DNA of 64,000 nucleotides, from positions 4,030,001-4,094,000 of the forward strand of contig NZ_CP103371.1 of NCBI RefSeq assembly GCF_024802625.1. The letters run 5' to 3'. The notes beneath the pieces were generated by a model. It was given only the letters and a program-made list of their open reading frames with translations. It searched no databases and had not been told where the DNA came from. The position numbers and the translations under genes were made by a program. Source of the stretch: Massilia sp. H6. Its GTDB lineage: Bacteria; Pseudomonadota; Gammaproteobacteria; Burkholderiales; Burkholderiaceae_D. Positions 49,799 to 57,900 of the stretch are shown piece by piece (the first letter of the stretch is position 1; every line of letters starts with the position of its first letter).

Positions 49799-51298
49799 TC
49801 AATCCGGGCTGGGCCGATTGACGAGCTCATGCGCCAGCTGCAGTCCCCTGACCATGCTGGAAAACGCCTCGTGCTTGGCCGCTTCGTCCGGCACCCGCAG
49901 CACGTAAGAAGGATGGTAGATCGTCACCACCCAGCGTCCCTCGTGCCAGATCGGTGTGCCAAGCGACTCCTTGAGCGTGACGCTGCGCTTGCCCAGCACC
50001 GACTTGAGCGCGGTGGTGCCCATCGCCACGATGACCTTGGGCTTGACCGTGGCAAGTTCTTTCTCGAGCCAGTAATGGCAGGCCTCGACCTCGCGCTGGG
50101 CCGGCGTCTTGTGGATGCGGCGCTTGCCCTTGGGCTCCCACTTGAAATGCTTGACGGCGTTGGTGAGATAAATGGCCTTGCGCTCGACCTGCGCCTGCGC
50201 GAACACGCGGTCGAGCAGCTTGCCGGCCGGGCCCACGAAAGGCTTGCCGGCCAGGTCTTCCTGGTCGCCCGGCTGCTCGCCCACGATCATGATCGGTGCC
50301 TCACCATTGGCACCGAGTGCGCCTTCTCCGGGAACGGCCTGGGTGGCGTACTGCCACAGCTCGCAGCGTCGGCATTCGTCGAGCCTGGAGGGCTGCTCGC
50401 GATCCGGTTGCGCCTTTTCGGCGGTGATGGGAATCGTGGCGCCGCTCTTGCCGCCCAGGGTCTGCACCTGGCCGATCTTGCGCGCGCCAAGTTCGGCCTG
50501 GCTCACCATCATCGGCACGATCGCGCCCTCGGGCAGGTTCTTCCAGAAGCGCGAAGGAATGTGGCTCTGCATGAGCTGCGCGTTGACGCGTGCCGGATTG
50601 AAAATGCTGCGGTAATAGGTGAGCCAGAGCGCCTCGCCGGCATCGTCCAGGTCGGCCGCGCTGCTCATCAGGGGGCCGGTATTGTGCAGCGTAGCGCCAT
50701 CCCATAGCACGCTGGCCTCGGGCGTGGCGATCATCCAGCTGGTCTTGCCCATGCGCGCCACGAAATGCTCGGCCACCTGCGGCAGCACGTCCTGGCTGGG
50801 TTCGAACCAGGCCACGAAGCGCGGCGCGCCGGCGTCTAGCGGGCGCTCGCGAAAACGAATATAGGCATGCATGTCGTGCTCCTCGCGCCGCACCGCCTTG
50901 ACCATGCCGTGCAGGCGCGCGCCATCCGGGTCGGCCGCCGACTGCACGTCGTGCTCGCCCTGCTGCCAGCGCCACAGTACCCGGTACAGGAAAGCCCAAC
51001 GGTCGGGGGCGCGAAAGCAGGCAGCTTTGTGCAGCATCTCCATCAACGAGCGCGGTATCACGGCAGCTGTTTGCGACGGCGGCGCCGATGGGCGGGCCGC
51101 GGAATGCTCCGGCGCTGCCGGGGCCGGGGCGTCCGAGAACAAGTCGCCGCTCCCGTGCGCGTCAAGCGCTCCCCAGACAACCGCTTCGGGCGGCACCCTG
51201 GTGCGCAGCAGTTCGCGCGCCAGTGCGCGCCACTCGTCGAAGCTGTTCGCTTGCAGAGGCTGGCCGCGCGCGACCATGGCGGCGGCCGATTCGGTCAT
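49799..51298 (-). CDS. DUF4130-UdgX-type uracil-DNA glycosylase fusion
   Basis: 499 residues from ATG 51298. N-terminal DUF4130 part (about 80-270), which in other genomes is a separate partner of the radical SAM gene, fused to a family-4/UdgX uracil-DNA glycosylase (about 300-490). The glycosylase carries GEQPGDQEDLAGKPFVGP and the UdgX signature KRRIHK with His396, which in studied UdgX forms a covalent bond with uracil-excised DNA. Start overlaps the radical SAM stop by 4 bp, so both are translated together. Confidence 0.87.
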   Translation of the reverse strand: MTESAAAMVARGQPLQANSFDEWRALARELLRTRVPPEAVVWGALDAHGSGDLFSDAPAPAAPEHSAARPSAPPSQTAAVIPRSLMEMLHKAACFRAPDRWAFLYRVLWRWQQGEHDVQSAADPDGARLHGMVKAVRREEHDMHAYIRFRERPLDAGAPRFVAWFEPSQDVLPQVAEHFVARMGKTSWMIATPEASVLWDGATLHNTGPLMSSAADLDDAGEALWLTYYRSIFNPARVNAQLMQSHIPSRFWKNLPEGAIVPMMVSQAELGARKIGQVQTLGGKSGATIPITAEKAQPDREQPSRLDECRRCELWQYATQAVPGEGALGANGEAPIMIVGEQPGDQEDLAGKPFVGPAGKLLDRVFAQAQVERKAIYLTNAVKHFKWEPKGKRRIHKTPAQREVEACHYWLEKELATVKPKVIVAMGTTALKSVLGKRSVTLKESLGTPIWHEGRWVVTIYHPSYVLRVPDEAAKHEAFSSMVRGLQLAHELVNRPSPD

Positions 51299-52524
51299 GC
51301 TGCCTGCAGCTCCGGCCACAGGTTCATCTGCTCGGGCGCATCGGCCAGGTGACGCCGCAAGATGTGCGAACTGGCCGCGCCCTGTACCGGTTTGTAGTCG
51401 GCCGTGACAATGAAGGGCGCCAGCTTTTTCATGCTGCAGCGCAGGCGCGAGAGGTCTTCCCAGCGCACGCGGCGAATCCGGCGCAGCTCGATGATGCGCT
51501 TGGCGTTGCGCAAGCCGATGCCGGGCACGCGCGCGATCATGGTTTCGTCGGCGCGGTTCAGGTCCATCGGAAAGTGCTCGCGGTTGCTCAGCGCCCAGGC
51601 CAGCTTGGGATCGACATCCAGCGCCAGGTTGCCTGCTTCCGGCATCAGTTCGCCCACCGTGAAGCCGTAGCCGCGCAACAGAAAGTCGGCCTGATACAGC
51701 CGGTGCTCGCGCATCAGTGGCGGCGGCGCCAACGGCACGCTCTTGGGGCTTTGCGGGATCGGGCTGAAGGCCGAGTAGTACACGCGCTTGAGCTTGTAGC
51801 TGCCGTACAGGGTCTCTGCCGTGTTGAGAATGGTCTGGTCGTCGCTGGCGTCGGCGCCGACGATCATCTGCGTGCTCTGGCCGGCCGGCGCAAAGGCCGG
51901 CGCGCGCGGTTCCTCGGCCTTTTGGTCGAGCTTGCGGCGGATCGAACCCATCGCCAGCTTGATGGTATGAACGTTCTTTTCTGGTGCCAGCCGCGTCACG
52001 CTGTCGTGGGTAGGCAGCTCGATATTCACCGACAAACGGTCGGCCCAGCGGCCGGCCTCGGCAATCAGGAGCGGGTCGGCATCGGGGATGGTCTTGAGAT
52101 GGATGTAGCCGCGAAAATTATGCACTTCGCGCAACTGGCGCGCCACCGCGACCAGCTGCTCCATCGTGTAGTCGGACGACTGGATGATGCCCGAGCTCAG
52201 GAACAAGCCGTCGATGTAGTTGCGGATGTAGAAGTCGTGCGTGAGCTTGACGACTTCGTCCACCGAAAAGCGGGCCCGTGGCACGTTCGAGCTGCGGCGG
52301 TTGATGCAGTACTGGCAATCGTAGACGCAGAAATTGGTCAGCAAGATCTTGAGCAGCGAAACGCAGCGCCCGTCCGGCGTATAGCTGTGGCAAATGCCCA
52401 TGCCCGTGGTGGCGCCAAGGCCATCCTTGCCCTCGGAGCCGCGCTTGGGCGCGCCACTGCTGGCACAGGACGCATCGTATTTGGCGGCATCGGCCAAAAT
52501 TTCCAGCTTGTCGTTGAGTTCCAT
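51295..52524 (-). CDS. Putative DNA modification/repair radical SAM protein
   Basis: 409 residues, start at 52524 (MELNDKLEIL). CX3CX2C iron-sulfur motif in LTNFCVYDCQYCINRR (CVYDCQYC). C-terminal helix-hairpin-helix-like part (ARVPGIGLRNAKRIIELRR) suggests DNA binding. Belongs to the radical SAM group that always travels with DUF4130/UDG proteins. Four-base ATGA overlap with the UdgX gene. LexA box 15 bp upstream. Confidence 0.88.
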   Translation of the reverse strand: MELNDKLEILADAAKYDASCASSGAPKRGSEGKDGLGATTGMGICHSYTPDGRCVSLLKILLTNFCVYDCQYCINRRSSNVPRARFSVDEVVKLTHDFYIRNYIDGLFLSSGIIQSSDYTMEQLVAVARQLREVHNFRGYIHLKTIPDADPLLIAEAGRWADRLSVNIELPTHDSVTRLAPEKNVHTIKLAMGSIRRKLDQKAEEPRAPAFAPAGQSTQMIVGADASDDQTILNTAETLYGSYKLKRVYYSAFSPIPQSPKSVPLAPPPLMREHRLYQADFLLRGYGFTVGELMPEAGNLALDVDPKLAWALSNREHFPMDLNRADETMIARVPGIGLRNAKRIIELRRIRRVRWEDLSRLRCSMKKLAPFIVTADYKPVQGAASSHILRRHLADAPEQMNLWPELQAA

Positions 52525-52538
52525 CGCGCTTGATTGGA

Positions 52539-52554
52539 CTGTATGGGCATACAG
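52539..52554. promoter_or_regulatory. LexA box of the radical SAM-UdgX operon
   Basis: CTGT-ATGGGCAT-ACAG, a full match to CTGT-N8-ACAG, extended to a near-perfect 20-bp dyad (ACTGTATGGGCATACAGTAT). It lies 15 bp upstream of the start codon. Implies SOS induction of the repair pair. Confidence 0.85.
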
Positions 52555-52806
52555 TATACCGTAGCGTGGCAATGACCGATCTCTTTCACGCGAAAAGCGT
52601 GGCTTCTTTAGTGGTTCATACGCGGGACAACGCTGGACAAAGATGACAACGTAGCAAATAAAACCAACGAAAAGTTACATTGGAAATAACGGATATTTCC
52701 GTGTGGCATTATTTTACAAACTGCTTTATCATGTCTGCTGCGTCGCGTTCCTACAATGCCGTGTCCAGGCTCCTGGCTTGAGCCCCACCTCCCAAGAAAA
52801 AATACC

Positions 52807-54060
52807 ATGTCCGGATCTATCGTCAACGAACATTACCTGAGCAAAGTACTCACTTTGTCCGAGGAAGTCGGTGTCAATGCTACCGAAGACATTTACGACA
52901 CCAGGGGCACCAAACTGCTGGCCAAGGGCGCGAGCGTATCGCGTCAACTGCAAGAACGCCTGATCGTCCACCGGCTGAGCAAGCCCCTTGAGTCCTGCAT
53001 CGCCGTCGAAGACGCGGTCGACGGCAACCGGCTGGCCGACTGCGCCCTGAGCGCCTGCGAAGACTCGCGGGCGCTGGGCGCCATCATTGCCGCGTCGGGA
53101 CTCACGGCCGCCAGTGTCAGGAACCAGCTCGCCTCGCTCCGGTTTGCCCCTGCCATGGCGATGATGCTGACCATGATCGACCGCGGCAGCAAGACCGGGC
53201 TGCGCCATGTCGCCGAGGTGGCGAGCCTGGCACTGGCCTTTGCCACCCGTGCCGGCTTGCCGCCGGATCTCCGGCAAGTAGTCTGCATGGCCGGTGTCCT
53301 GCACGATATCGGCGAATTGTATATCGATCCCGACCTGATCAACGCGAAACAGGTTCTCACCGCAGAACAATGGTCTCACGTAATTGTTCACCCACATATC
53401 GGCCGGCTCCTGATCCAGGACCTGGGATCGTGCCCGCCGGCTGTCGGCATTGCAGTAGCCGAACACCACGAACGCCTCAACGGCACCGGATATCCACGCG
53501 CCATGGTCGCAGGCCAGAGCAGCGCAGCAGGACAACTCGTCGCCAGCGCCGAACTGATCTCCGGACTGCTGCACAAACCGCACGCGCTCGAGCGCGCCGA
53601 GTTGGCACTGAAGATCGTCAGCGGCGAGCATCCGCGCCTGATCTCGTCGATCATCTCGCAGGCAAGCCGGACGCTCAACTGCCAAACTTTCGAACCGGGC
53701 CTGGCGACCATCAATGACGACGAAATCGAACGCCTGTCGGTGCGGCTGGTCCAGGCTTCCGAACTGGCGGCGCAGCTGGCGCGCGGCGCCATGATCGCGC
53801 CCAAGCACCTCGACCTGATGCTGCGTACACGCGAACGCCTTGCGGTCGTGCAGCGTGCCTTCATGTCGACCGGACTCGACATGCACGTCACTGCAATGGA
53901 ATGCGCCGACGTCGACCAGTTCGAGGTGTTCGAAAGCGAACTGGCACTGCGTGAAATCAGCTGGCGCGTGCGCGATATCGGCCGCGATTTGGCCATTCAA
54001 CTTGGCCCGGCCAAGGCATCGATTCCCCAGGCCGAGCAGCTGCTCGCGCTGCTGTGCTGA
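52807..54060 (+). CDS. HD-GYP domain cyclic-di-GMP phosphodiesterase-like protein
   Basis: 417 residues. HD motif in GVLHDIGELYIDPDLINAK (about 175-190) and the GYP motif in HHERLNGTGYP (about 222-232). N-terminal ~100 residues and a C-terminal helical tail have no clear domain. HD-GYP proteins degrade c-di-GMP. Divergent from the radical SAM gene; the 234-bp gap holds the LexA box and no other gene. Confidence 0.88.
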   Translation: MSGSIVNEHYLSKVLTLSEEVGVNATEDIYDTRGTKLLAKGASVSRQLQERLIVHRLSKPLESCIAVEDAVDGNRLADCALSACEDSRALGAIIAASGLTAASVRNQLASLRFAPAMAMMLTMIDRGSKTGLRHVAEVASLALAFATRAGLPPDLRQVVCMAGVLHDIGELYIDPDLINAKQVLTAEQWSHVIVHPHIGRLLIQDLGSCPPAVGIAVAEHHERLNGTGYPRAMVAGQSSAAGQLVASAELISGLLHKPHALERAELALKIVSGEHPRLISSIISQASRTLNCQTFEPGLATINDDEIERLSVRLVQASELAAQLARGAMIAPKHLDLMLRTRERLAVVQRAFMSTGLDMHVTAMECADVDQFEVFESELALREISWRVRDIGRDLAIQLGPAKASIPQAEQLLALLC

Positions 54061-54110
54061 CAATCCACCGGCGCTGAGAAGGCATGCGCCGGCACCACCG
54101 CCTGCCCGTC

Positions 54111-55670
54111 TTACAAGGCCGCCTGCGCCTGCGCCAATAACTGCGGCTCCATGCGGGCCGCGATCTTTTTCAGGTAACCCGCCGCCGCGCCCACGCCCGC
54201 GCCACCTGCGCGCTGCAGCCACCCATAAGCTTGCACCAGGTCGCGCTGCACGCCCTGCCCGGCCGAATACATCACGCCGAGATTGAACTGGGCGCGCGCA
54301 TGGCCCTGGCGTGCCGCGCACAGGTACCAGAAATGGGCGGCCTCGTAATCGCGCTCGATGCCCTTGCCGCAGTCGTGGCGCAGGCCCAGCTCGAACTGGG
54401 CCAGCGCGTGGCCCTGGTCGGCGGCCTTGTGGAACCAGTCGGTCGCTTCGACCGGATTGCCGTGCTCGGCGCGGTCGAGCAGTGCGCCGACCATGTACTG
54501 GGCCGGCGCGTAATCCTGGTGCGCGGCGCGGCGATACCATTCCAGTGCCTGCGCTTCGTCGCGCGCCACGCCGATCCCGCCTTCATAGCGCAGCCCGAGG
54601 TCGAACTGGGCGCGCAGGTGGCCCTGCCCGGCGGCCTTGCGGTACCACTCGACGGCCTGCTCCGGGTCGTTCGCCACGCCCATCCCGGCATCGAACAACT
54701 GGGCCAGGTGATACTGGGCCGAGGGCATGCCCTGTTCGGCGGCCTGCAGATACCAGTGCGCCGCCTGGACCGGGTCGCGCGCGACGCCCTGCCCGTGCTC
54801 GTAGCGCACGCCCAGGTTGTCCTGCGCGCCGGCGTGGCCCTGGTTTGCCGCGCGGCGGTACCACTCCAGGGCCAGTGCTTCGTCGCGTGGCAGGCCATGG
54901 CCGCTGTCGTACATCAAGGCCAGGTTGAACTGCGAGCTGACATGCCCCTGTTCTGCGGCGCGGCCGTACCAGAGCACGGCGCGGCTGCTGTCCTGATCCA
55001 CGTCCTGGCCTTTATCGTAGCGCAGGCCGAGGTTGAATTGCGCGGGTGCGTAACCCTGCTCGGCGGCCTTGCCAAACCACTGCAGCGCCGCATCGCCATC
55101 GCTGCGCAGCGCAAGACTGAACTGCGAGCGCGCATAACCCTGTTCTGCCGCGCGGCGGTACCACATGGTGGCCGCATCGACATCCTGCGGCACGCCCTTG
55201 CCGGTCTCGTACATCATGCCCAGGTTGTGCTGCGCACCCGGCTCGCCCTGGTCGGCAGCCTGGCTGAACCACTGCAAGGCTTGCTGCACGTCGTTCGGCA
55301 CGCCCTGGCCCTTGGCATACAGCCAGCCCAGGTTGTACTGCGCCGGCGCATAGCCTTGACTTGCCGCGCGGCGATACCAGTAGGCGGCCTGGCCATAATC
55401 CTGTGCCACGCCCTGGCCCTTCTGGAACATTACGCCGAGGTTGTACTGCGCCAGTTCCAGGCCGGCGCTGGCGGCCATGCGGTACCAGGCCACGGCCAGC
55501 TCGAAATTCTGCGCCACGCCCTGGCCACTGGCATACATGAAACCCAGGCTGTGCTGGGCGGTCGGCACCCCGCGGTCGGCCAAGCCCTTCACGCGCAGGA
55601 AGTCGGCCGTGTAATGCGCCGCCGCAGGGCTGTCTCCCTGGTCGCTGGGCTGTGCCGGAATGTCGAGCAT
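54111..55670 (-). CDS. Sel1-repeat protein
   Basis: 519 residues composed of about 13 Sel1-like (TPR-like) repeats, each around 36 residues with patterns such as AQFNLGLRYDKGQ, AVLWYGRAAEQG. It starts MLDIPAQPSD. Such repeats form a superhelical protein-binding scaffold. Located 9 bp after the REC-PAS-GGDEF-EAL gene, so probably part of the same signalling operon. The repeats are in-gene duplications, not a CRISPR. Confidence 0.88.
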   Translation of the reverse strand: MLDIPAQPSDQGDSPAAAHYTADFLRVKGLADRGVPTAQHSLGFMYASGQGVAQNFELAVAWYRMAASAGLELAQYNLGVMFQKGQGVAQDYGQAAYWYRRAASQGYAPAQYNLGWLYAKGQGVPNDVQQALQWFSQAADQGEPGAQHNLGMMYETGKGVPQDVDAATMWYRRAAEQGYARSQFSLALRSDGDAALQWFGKAAEQGYAPAQFNLGLRYDKGQDVDQDSSRAVLWYGRAAEQGHVSSQFNLALMYDSGHGLPRDEALALEWYRRAANQGHAGAQDNLGVRYEHGQGVARDPVQAAHWYLQAAEQGMPSAQYHLAQLFDAGMGVANDPEQAVEWYRKAAGQGHLRAQFDLGLRYEGGIGVARDEAQALEWYRRAAHQDYAPAQYMVGALLDRAEHGNPVEATDWFHKAADQGHALAQFELGLRHDCGKGIERDYEAAHFWYLCAARQGHARAQFNLGVMYSAGQGVQRDLVQAYGWLQRAGGAGVGAAAGYLKKIAARMEPQLLAQAQAAL

Positions 55671-55679
55671 GGCCGTGGC

Positions 55680-57896
55680 TCAGGCTTGCACGGCGCGCAG
55701 GCCGAACAGCGTCGGCTGGGTGCGCAGCGCCTTCATGAACTCGCCCAACGGAATCGGCCGATAGTACAGGTAGCCCTGCATCGTCATGCAACCGTTCGAG
55801 CGCAGGTAGCGCGCTTGCTCTTCGGTTTCGACGCCTTCGGCGATCAGGTTCAGGCCCAGGCCGCGCGCGATCGAGATGATCGCCAGGATCACCGGGTAAT
55901 GCCCGCCCTCTTCGTGGATCTCTTTCACGAAAGACTGGTCGATCTTGACGGTATGGATCGGGAAGCGGTGCAGGTAGGACAGCGACGAATAGCCGGTGCC
56001 GAAATCGTCGATCGCCACCGATACGCCCAGCTGGCACAGCTTGTTGAGCTGCTCGATCGCGTACTGTGGGTTGCGGATGCAGATGTTCTCGGTGATTTCG
56101 ACTTCGATCTGGGACGGTTGAATCGAATAGCGCACCAGCGCGCTGCGCATCTTCTCGAAGAAGTCGCCGCGGTCCAGGTATTGCGGCGACAGGTTCAGCG
56201 ACAGGCGCACCTGGTCGTTGCCGCTTGAATTCCATTGCAGCATATCGCGGCACAGTGCGCCGATCATCCAGTCCGAGATCGGCAGCATCAGGCCGTTTTC
56301 TTCGGCGAACGGCAGGAATTCGCCGGCCGACAATACGCCGCGGGTCGGGTGGTTCCAGCGCATCAGCGCCTCGGCGCCAACAATGCGCCCGGTCAGGGCA
56401 TCGATCTGCGGCTGGTAATACATCTCCAGCTCGCCCTGCTCGAGCGCGCGGCGCAGCGCCTGCTCCAGGGCGATCTTCTGGTGCGACACGTCCAGCATCG
56501 ACGTATGGTAGAAGCTGTGGCCGTTCTTGCCGAGTGCCTTGACCTGGTACATGGCGATGTCGGCGTGGCGCAGCAGTTCGTCGATCGATTCGCCGTCGGT
56601 CGGATAGATCGCGATGCCGATCGAGGCCGAGATATGCACTTCGTGGCCGTCCAGGTCGAACGGGCACTGCAGCGTTTCCAGGAACTTGTCGGCGACCATG
56701 CGCGCGTCGTCGCGGTCACGCAGTTCCGGCAGCACGATGGTGAATTCGTCGCCGCCCTGGCGCGCCAGGGTGTCGCCCTTGCGCAGGCACTCTTTCAGGC
56801 GGGTCGCGGCCTGCTGCAGCAGTTCGTCGCCCTTGACGTGGCCAAGCGTGTCGTTCACCAGCTTGAAGCGGTCCAGGTCGATGAACATCACCGCAAGTTC
56901 GGTCTGCTTGCGCTTGGCCTGGATCACGGCCAGCCCGAGGCGGTCCTTGAACAGGATGCGGTTAGGCAGGTCGGTCAGGATATCGTGATAGGCCTGGTAA
57001 GAAATGACTTCTTCGGCGCGCTTGCGGTCGGTGATGTCGCGCGCCACGCCGTAGGTGCCGAAGAACTCCAGCTTCTTGACTTCCTGGTCGGGCACGTGCA
57101 TGCCGATCGCGTTAAGCGAAATCGTCATCAGGGTGGTGTTGAAGGTGCGGTCGTTGCTGTTTCCGCCGCGGCACTTCAGGCGCAGCTCGACGTTGCGCGA
57201 GGCGCGCTCGTCGACGCGGCGCTCGTTGAACACGTAGCGCGCGCGTTCCAGGTCTTCCTCGTGCACCAGCACCGAATAGTGCTTGCCGAGCAATTCGTCG
57301 CGCGAGTAGCCCAGCAGCTGGTAGGCGCGGTCGTTCACGAAGGTAAAGCGCCCTTCGTGGTTGAGCGTATAGATGATGTCCGGCGAGCTGTCCACCAGAT
57401 AGCGGTACATCTTCTCGGAGTTTTCCAGCTGGTTGGCCATGCGCTCGTTCTCGAGCGCCAGGCGGCGGCCCTTGAGCGCGTTGGCGACGGTGGCCAGCAA
57501 CTCCTCGCGCGCATAAGGCTTGCGCAGGTAATCGTAGGCGCCGCGCTTGAGCGCGCCGCTCGCCGCATCGATGCCCACCTCTCCGCTCATCACGATGACA
57601 TCGGCGTCGATGCTTTTCTGGTTGATGAAGTCCATGATCTCGTGGCCGCCGATGTCCGGCAGGCGCAGGTCGAGCAGGACCAGGTCGAAGCGCAGGCGCG
57701 ACAGGTGGGCCAGTGCCTCGCCGCCCGACGCCGCGGTGGTCAGCTGATAGCCGCGGCCCTTGAGCAGTTCGTACAGCGACGAGAGCAGGCGCGGTTCATC
57801 GTCGACCAGCAGCAGGCGGGGCTGGCTGTCGGTTTCCAGTGTTGCGGAAAACGGAGCGGGTTCGCCGGCAAACATGGCGTTATGCGCGTTCATCAT
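55680..57896 (-). CDS. Response regulator REC-PAS-GGDEF-EAL
   Basis: 738 residues from ATG 57896 (or 57893). Order: receiver domain (about 27-145, phospho-Asp in LVLLDLRLPD), PAS (about 165-300, MYRYLVDSSPDIIYTLN), GGDEF domain (about 305-470, motif QGGDEF intact), EAL domain (about 480-730, motif GAEALMRW intact). Both c-di-GMP synthesis and breakdown motifs are preserved. 4 bp downstream of its probable cognate kinase. Confidence 0.93.
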   Translation of the reverse strand: MMNAHNAMFAGEPAPFSATLETDSQPRLLLVDDEPRLLSSLYELLKGRGYQLTTAASGGEALAHLSRLRFDLVLLDLRLPDIGGHEIMDFINQKSIDADVIVMSGEVGIDAASGALKRGAYDYLRKPYAREELLATVANALKGRRLALENERMANQLENSEKMYRYLVDSSPDIIYTLNHEGRFTFVNDRAYQLLGYSRDELLGKHYSVLVHEEDLERARYVFNERRVDERASRNVELRLKCRGGNSNDRTFNTTLMTISLNAIGMHVPDQEVKKLEFFGTYGVARDITDRKRAEEVISYQAYHDILTDLPNRILFKDRLGLAVIQAKRKQTELAVMFIDLDRFKLVNDTLGHVKGDELLQQAATRLKECLRKGDTLARQGGDEFTIVLPELRDRDDARMVADKFLETLQCPFDLDGHEVHISASIGIAIYPTDGESIDELLRHADIAMYQVKALGKNGHSFYHTSMLDVSHQKIALEQALRRALEQGELEMYYQPQIDALTGRIVGAEALMRWNHPTRGVLSAGEFLPFAEENGLMLPISDWMIGALCRDMLQWNSSGNDQVRLSLNLSPQYLDRGDFFEKMRSALVRYSIQPSQIEVEITENICIRNPQYAIEQLNKLCQLGVSVAIDDFGTGYSSLSYLHRFPIHTVKIDQSFVKEIHEEGGHYPVILAIISIARGLGLNLIAEGVETEEQARYLRSNGCMTMQGYLYYRPIPLGEFMKALRTQPTLFGLRAVQA

Positions 57897-57900
57897 GACC

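Noticed and set aside
49661-50707. 348-codon plus-strand ORF opposite UdgX
   Set aside because: Shadow frame in GC-rich DNA of the UdgX and TraB genes.
54111-55670. Regular repeats suggesting a CRISPR array
   Set aside because: They are ~108-bp in-frame Sel1 protein repeats with varying sequence inside one gene; no short constant repeats with unique spacers and no cas genes.
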